Positions 61,377 to 64,000 of a stretch of 64,000 nt of DNA are shown here, one piece after another. Each line of letters opens with the position of its first letter. Position 1 is the first letter of the stretch. This DNA comes from Butyricimonas paravirosa (GTDB lineage: Bacteria > Bacteroidota > Bacteroidia > Bacteroidales > Marinifilaceae): assembly GCF_032878955.1 (NCBI RefSeq), contig NZ_CP043839.1, positions 5,146,001-5,210,000 of the forward strand, written 5' to 3'. Under the pieces are notes generated by a model. It did not search any database. It was not told the DNA's origin and saw nothing but the letters and a program-made list of their open reading frames with translations. Both the position numbers and the translations under genes were made by a program.

Positions 61377-61470
61377 ATTCTGTGATTTAGTGATTGCCGA
61401 TTAGGTGATTAAAAGAAAGCGTTGGATAGCGAGTGAAAATTACTAAATCTAAAATCGTAAATCTAAAATT
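61377..61470. repeat. Intergenic repeat element, partial copy
   Basis: 61377-61407 matches 55974-56004 at 30 of 31 bases (ATTCTGTGATTT-GTGATTGCC and onward), but the complementary halves A' and B' are absent. Two AAATCTAAAAT words follow at 61445-61470, corresponding to the outer arm of the full element. It lies inside the Ton operon between tonB and the PstS-like gene. Confidence 0.7.
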
Positions 61471-61478
61471 AAAAAGGT

Positions 61479-62417
61479 ATGAATATTCGAATCGGCTTTT
61501 GGCTGTTATGCCTGATCTCCCTTGTGGCTTGTAAAGGGAAAACTTCAGGAGTACAAGATACCTTGTTTAGCGGGGTAATTCGAGTTGCAGTCGACGAAAC
61601 GCTGTCTCCCTTGGCCGAGGAAGAGATTGCAGTTTTTGAAGCGCAATATAATCAGACAGGTATCGTCCCGATATATACGAGTGAAGTGGATGCAATAACC
61701 CTGTTGTTATGCGACAGCGTGCGCTGGGTGTTGGCCACACGCCCTTTATCGGGGGACGAATTAGAGTCATTCCACAGCAATAAGTTTTTTCCGGAGTCCA
61801 TCAAGATAGCTACTGATGGTGTTGCTTTGATTGTAAACAGGCAAAATGCCGATTCGATATTTAACGTGAGTACTTTAAAGAAAATATTTTCCGGTGAGAT
61901 AACACGTTGGAACCAATTGTCGGCGGACTCGAAATTGGGAGAAATACAAGTCGTGTTTGACCACCGGAATTCCAGCACAGTACGTTACGTGCTGGATTCG
62001 ATATGCGGGCGGGGTAACTTGTCTGATCGATGTCATGCCGCCGGAACGAATCGGGATGTCATCGAGTATGTTACTCGAACTCCCGGTGCTATGGGGGTAA
62101 TCGGGGTCAATTGGATTAGTGACGAACAGGATTCTTTATGCCGGGATTTTCGAAAAGAAATACAGGTGGCACGGATCAGTCGTGCGGAGTTACCTACTTA
62201 CGGGAATAGTTACCAGCCTTACCAGTATTACCTCTACACGGGGCAATATCCATTATCTCGTGATATATACATTTTACTGAATGATCCCCGGAGCGCGCTT
62301 CCAACCGGGTTAACCTCCTTTTTTGCAGGAGCAAGAGGACAGCGAATCATATTGAAAGCCGGATTGTTACCTGCCACGATGCCCGTGAATATCGTGAACG
62401 TGAGGGACCAACTTTAA
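61479..62417 (+). CDS. PstS-like phosphate-binding lipoprotein
   Basis: A 312-residue lipoprotein (Cys 19 in SLVACKGKT) with the PBP-like fold of PstS: GVIRVAVDETLSPLAEEEIAVFEAQY (about 31-56), DGVALIVNRQN (about 109-119), FSGEITRWNQLSADS (about 131-145), FDHRNSSTVRYVLDSI (about 156-171) and a GAMGVIGVNWIS segment (about 205-216). These proteins follow tonB in many Bacteroidota; binding of phosphate is not proven. It lies upstream of a TPR protein gene. Confidence 0.85.
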   Translation: MNIRIGFWLLCLISLVACKGKTSGVQDTLFSGVIRVAVDETLSPLAEEEIAVFEAQYNQTGIVPIYTSEVDAITLLLCDSVRWVLATRPLSGDELESFHSNKFFPESIKIATDGVALIVNRQNADSIFNVSTLKKIFSGEITRWNQLSADSKLGEIQVVFDHRNSSTVRYVLDSICGRGNLSDRCHAAGTNRDVIEYVTRTPGAMGVIGVNWISDEQDSLCRDFRKEIQVARISRAELPTYGNSYQPYQYYLYTGQYPLSRDIYILLNDPRSALPTGLTSFFAGARGQRIILKAGLLPATMPVNIVNVRDQL

Positions 62418-62435
62418 TGAATAATTTATAAGATC

Positions 62436-64000
62436 ATGAAAACGAAATTAATTATATGCGGATTATTTTGCTTGCTGGCAGCGACGAGCGTGAAGGCAGC
62501 AGACAATAAGGTCGGAATAGATCTTTATGAATCGGGAATGATCGGGGCTGCCAAGGCTTTTTTCCTCGATAATTTGAAGCAACAACGAGAGGGTGTTTTG
62601 CAAGCAGAAACCTGTTACTATCTGGGAGAATGTTATCTGGTGTTGGGACTTCGTGATTCTGCCGGGATATACTACCAGAAAGGGATAGAGTTTATGCCTG
62701 ACTATTCTTACAACCGGATCGGGGTAGTTGGGTTGAAATTGGGGAAAGATGTGGACGGTGAAGAGTTGTTCAAAGAGGTGTTTACAAGCAAAAAAGACAA
62801 GAAAGATGCCGGCGTACAGTTGGCAATAGCCAGGGCATATTTGTATGCAGGTAATATGACAAAAGCAATGGAACACGTGAATCAGGCGAGAGAGTTGGAT
62901 GCTAAAAGTGGGTTGCCGTACTTGGTGGAAGGAGATATTCTGGCTGCACAGGGGAAAGTTGGGGAGGCTTGTGCCAAATACGAAATGGCCGCTTATTTTA
63001 GTCCGGATTGTGTGGGAGCATACTTAAAACAGGCTCGCTTGTACATGTCGGCCAATCGTTCCTTATCGTTGGAAAAGTTGGATAAGGCCCGGGAAGAATC
63101 CCCGGAATTTTGTGGTATCTATTGTATATTAGGGGAACTGTATGAAATGGCCGGAGATAGTAAGGCTGCTGCAGATAATTATTCTAAATTTATTCAGTCA
63201 GGGTATTATGATCAGGATCATTTGTTGCGGTATGCCGGTATATTGTATTTCGATAAACAGTATGAAAAGATGTTGCCTGTACTTCAATCCGTGTTGAAAG
63301 AAAAGCCGGAAGATTTGGTGGCAAAACGTTTATATGCTTATTGCCTTTCTAAACGGGAGAATGGGGAAAAATGTCTGGAGGCTATAAAGCATTTTATAGA
63401 ATCTACTCCTGAAGAGAGTCAGATTTGTCAGGATTATCTTTGTTACGCGGAACAGTTGACCGTGAAAAAAGAGTATAATGAGGCAATTACTTATTATAAA
63501 AAGGCATTGAATGCGGATTGCAAGCGTCAGGAGTTATTGAAAGATATTGCGGATCTTTTCGTGAAAAATAGAGATTTGGATTCGGCCGTGGTCTATTATC
63601 AGCAATATTTTGATTTTGTGGAGGAACCGGCCGCGGAAGATTTGTTGAAACTGGGGAAATGTTACTATAATCTGGCTTGCCAGGATTCGGTGCCGGAATT
63701 GCAAAAGGAAGAGCTGATAAAAGCAGATACTTTATTCAAAGAGTTAAGTATCCAAGTTCCTAATAGTTACGTGAGTTATTTTTGGCGGGCCCGGGTAAAT
63801 TCCATGCTTGATCCGGAAACAACGAAGGGGTTGGCAAAACCATATTATGAGAAAGTGATAGAAATAGGATCAGTACAACCGGAACGTTATAAACGGGAAC
63901 TGATAGAAAGTTATAAATACTTGGGATATTATCATTACGTGATTGCTGATGCTATTACCACAAAAAATAATGGGAATCCTGATCCGGCAAAAGGAGAATA
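62436..64000 (+). CDS. TPR-repeat periplasmic protein, truncated at right edge
   Basis: The frame from ATG 62436 stays open to the end of the window (521 codons). A signal peptide (about 1-21, GLFCLLAATSVKA) is followed by repeated TPR-like helices, for example YYLGECYLVLGLRDSAGIYYQKGIEFMP, AYLYAGNMTKAMEHVNQA and YAEQLTVKKEYNEAITYYKKAL. It is the last visible member of the Ton operon and the 3' end lies outside. TPR proteins here are probably envelope scaffolds for the ExbBD-TonB-PstS complex, which is inference. Confidence 0.85.
   Translation, partial: MKTKLIICGLFCLLAATSVKAADNKVGIDLYESGMIGAAKAFFLDNLKQQREGVLQAETCYYLGECYLVLGLRDSAGIYYQKGIEFMPDYSYNRIGVVGLKLGKDVDGEELFKEVFTSKKDKKDAGVQLAIARAYLYAGNMTKAMEHVNQARELDAKSGLPYLVEGDILAAQGKVGEACAKYEMAAYFSPDCVGAYLKQARLYMSANRSLSLEKLDKAREESPEFCGIYCILGELYEMAGDSKAAADNYSKFIQSGYYDQDHLLRYAGILYFDKQYEKMLPVLQSVLKEKPEDLVAKRLYAYCLSKRENGEKCLEAIKHFIESTPEESQICQDYLCYAEQLTVKKEYNEAITYYKKALNADCKRQELLKDIADLFVKNRDLDSAVVYYQQYFDFVEEPAAEDLLKLGKCYYNLACQDSVPELQKEELIKADTLFKELSIQVPNSYVSYFWRARVNSMLDPETTKGLAKPYYEKVIEIGSVQPERYKRELIESYKYLGYYHYVIADAITTKNNGNPDPAKGE

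Noticed and set aside
1..64000. CRISPR array, prophage, rRNA or origin of replication
   Set aside because: No regularly spaced repeats, phage structural genes, rRNA sequence or DnaA-box cluster was noticed on reading.

Overview
The window is a stretch of a Bacteroidota chromosome, most likely order Bacteroidales. The evidence is the -33 TTTG / -7 TAnnTTTG promoters, a SusC/SusD pair with an ECF sigma factor and FecR anti-sigma, GldF/GldG-like ABC permeases, a TonB-ExbB-ExbD-ExbD cluster, and a sodium-pumping methylmalonyl-CoA decarboxylase operon typical of propionate formers. The family Odoribacteraceae (Butyricimonas/Odoribacter) fits my impression of the proteins, but that is a guess without database support.

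Layout. Positions 2-6827 hold a gliding-type ABC permease cluster: two tandem GldG-like proteins, then a permease fused to an M1-peptidase-like domain that lacks the zinc motif. Next come a DJ-1 protein and a DUF4846 lipoprotein-like gene (6899-8273), followed on the minus strand by TIGR02757, mnmD and a threonine aldolase. The minus-strand operon at 10933-15019 is mce-mmdA-mmdD-mmdC-mmdB. From 16051 to 30098 lies a nutrient-uptake and signalling locus: two ECF sigma factors, a soluble GAF/PAS histidine kinase, FecR, SusC, SusD, a lipoprotein resembling a metallopeptidase that has lost its active site, and a secreted HEXXH zinc protease. ettA and a Cys-rich unknown protein follow. At 33390-37226 is a small Wza-Wzc-Wzb-like exopolysaccharide export and tyrosine-phosphorylation operon without glycosyltransferases.

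Minus-strand genes for AsmA, a helix-hairpin-helix protein and an S41 protease run up to a compact tRNA-Lys gene with a clear promoter and terminator. A PepSY-like gene is followed by a complete IS256-family element (42831-44110) and then a decayed second copy of the PepSY gene. At 44840-49975 a heterodimeric ABC transporter and a methyltransferase are divergent from a TetR regulator. The shared intergenic region carries paired operator-like repeats, a promoter, a 50-codon leader ORF and an intrinsic terminator inside the leader. The remainder holds an alpha/beta hydrolase, an HTH protein, two MATE transporters, an RRM RNA-binding protein, 6-phosphogluconolactonase, a small secreted unknown, and a TonB energising operon (small membrane protein, ExbB, ExbD, ExbD, TonB, PstS-like, TPR) that runs off the right edge.

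The most interesting features are: (1) the sigma/kinase/FecR/SusCD locus with a dead-looking Mx1-type peptidase beside a live zinc protease; (2) the attenuator-like leader and inverted operators in front of the methyltransferase-ABC operon; (3) an intergenic repeat family whose copy at 55974-56040 has stems in A-B-A'-B' (pseudoknot) order; (4) the IS and PepSY duplication scar. No CRISPR array, prophage or rRNA was seen.
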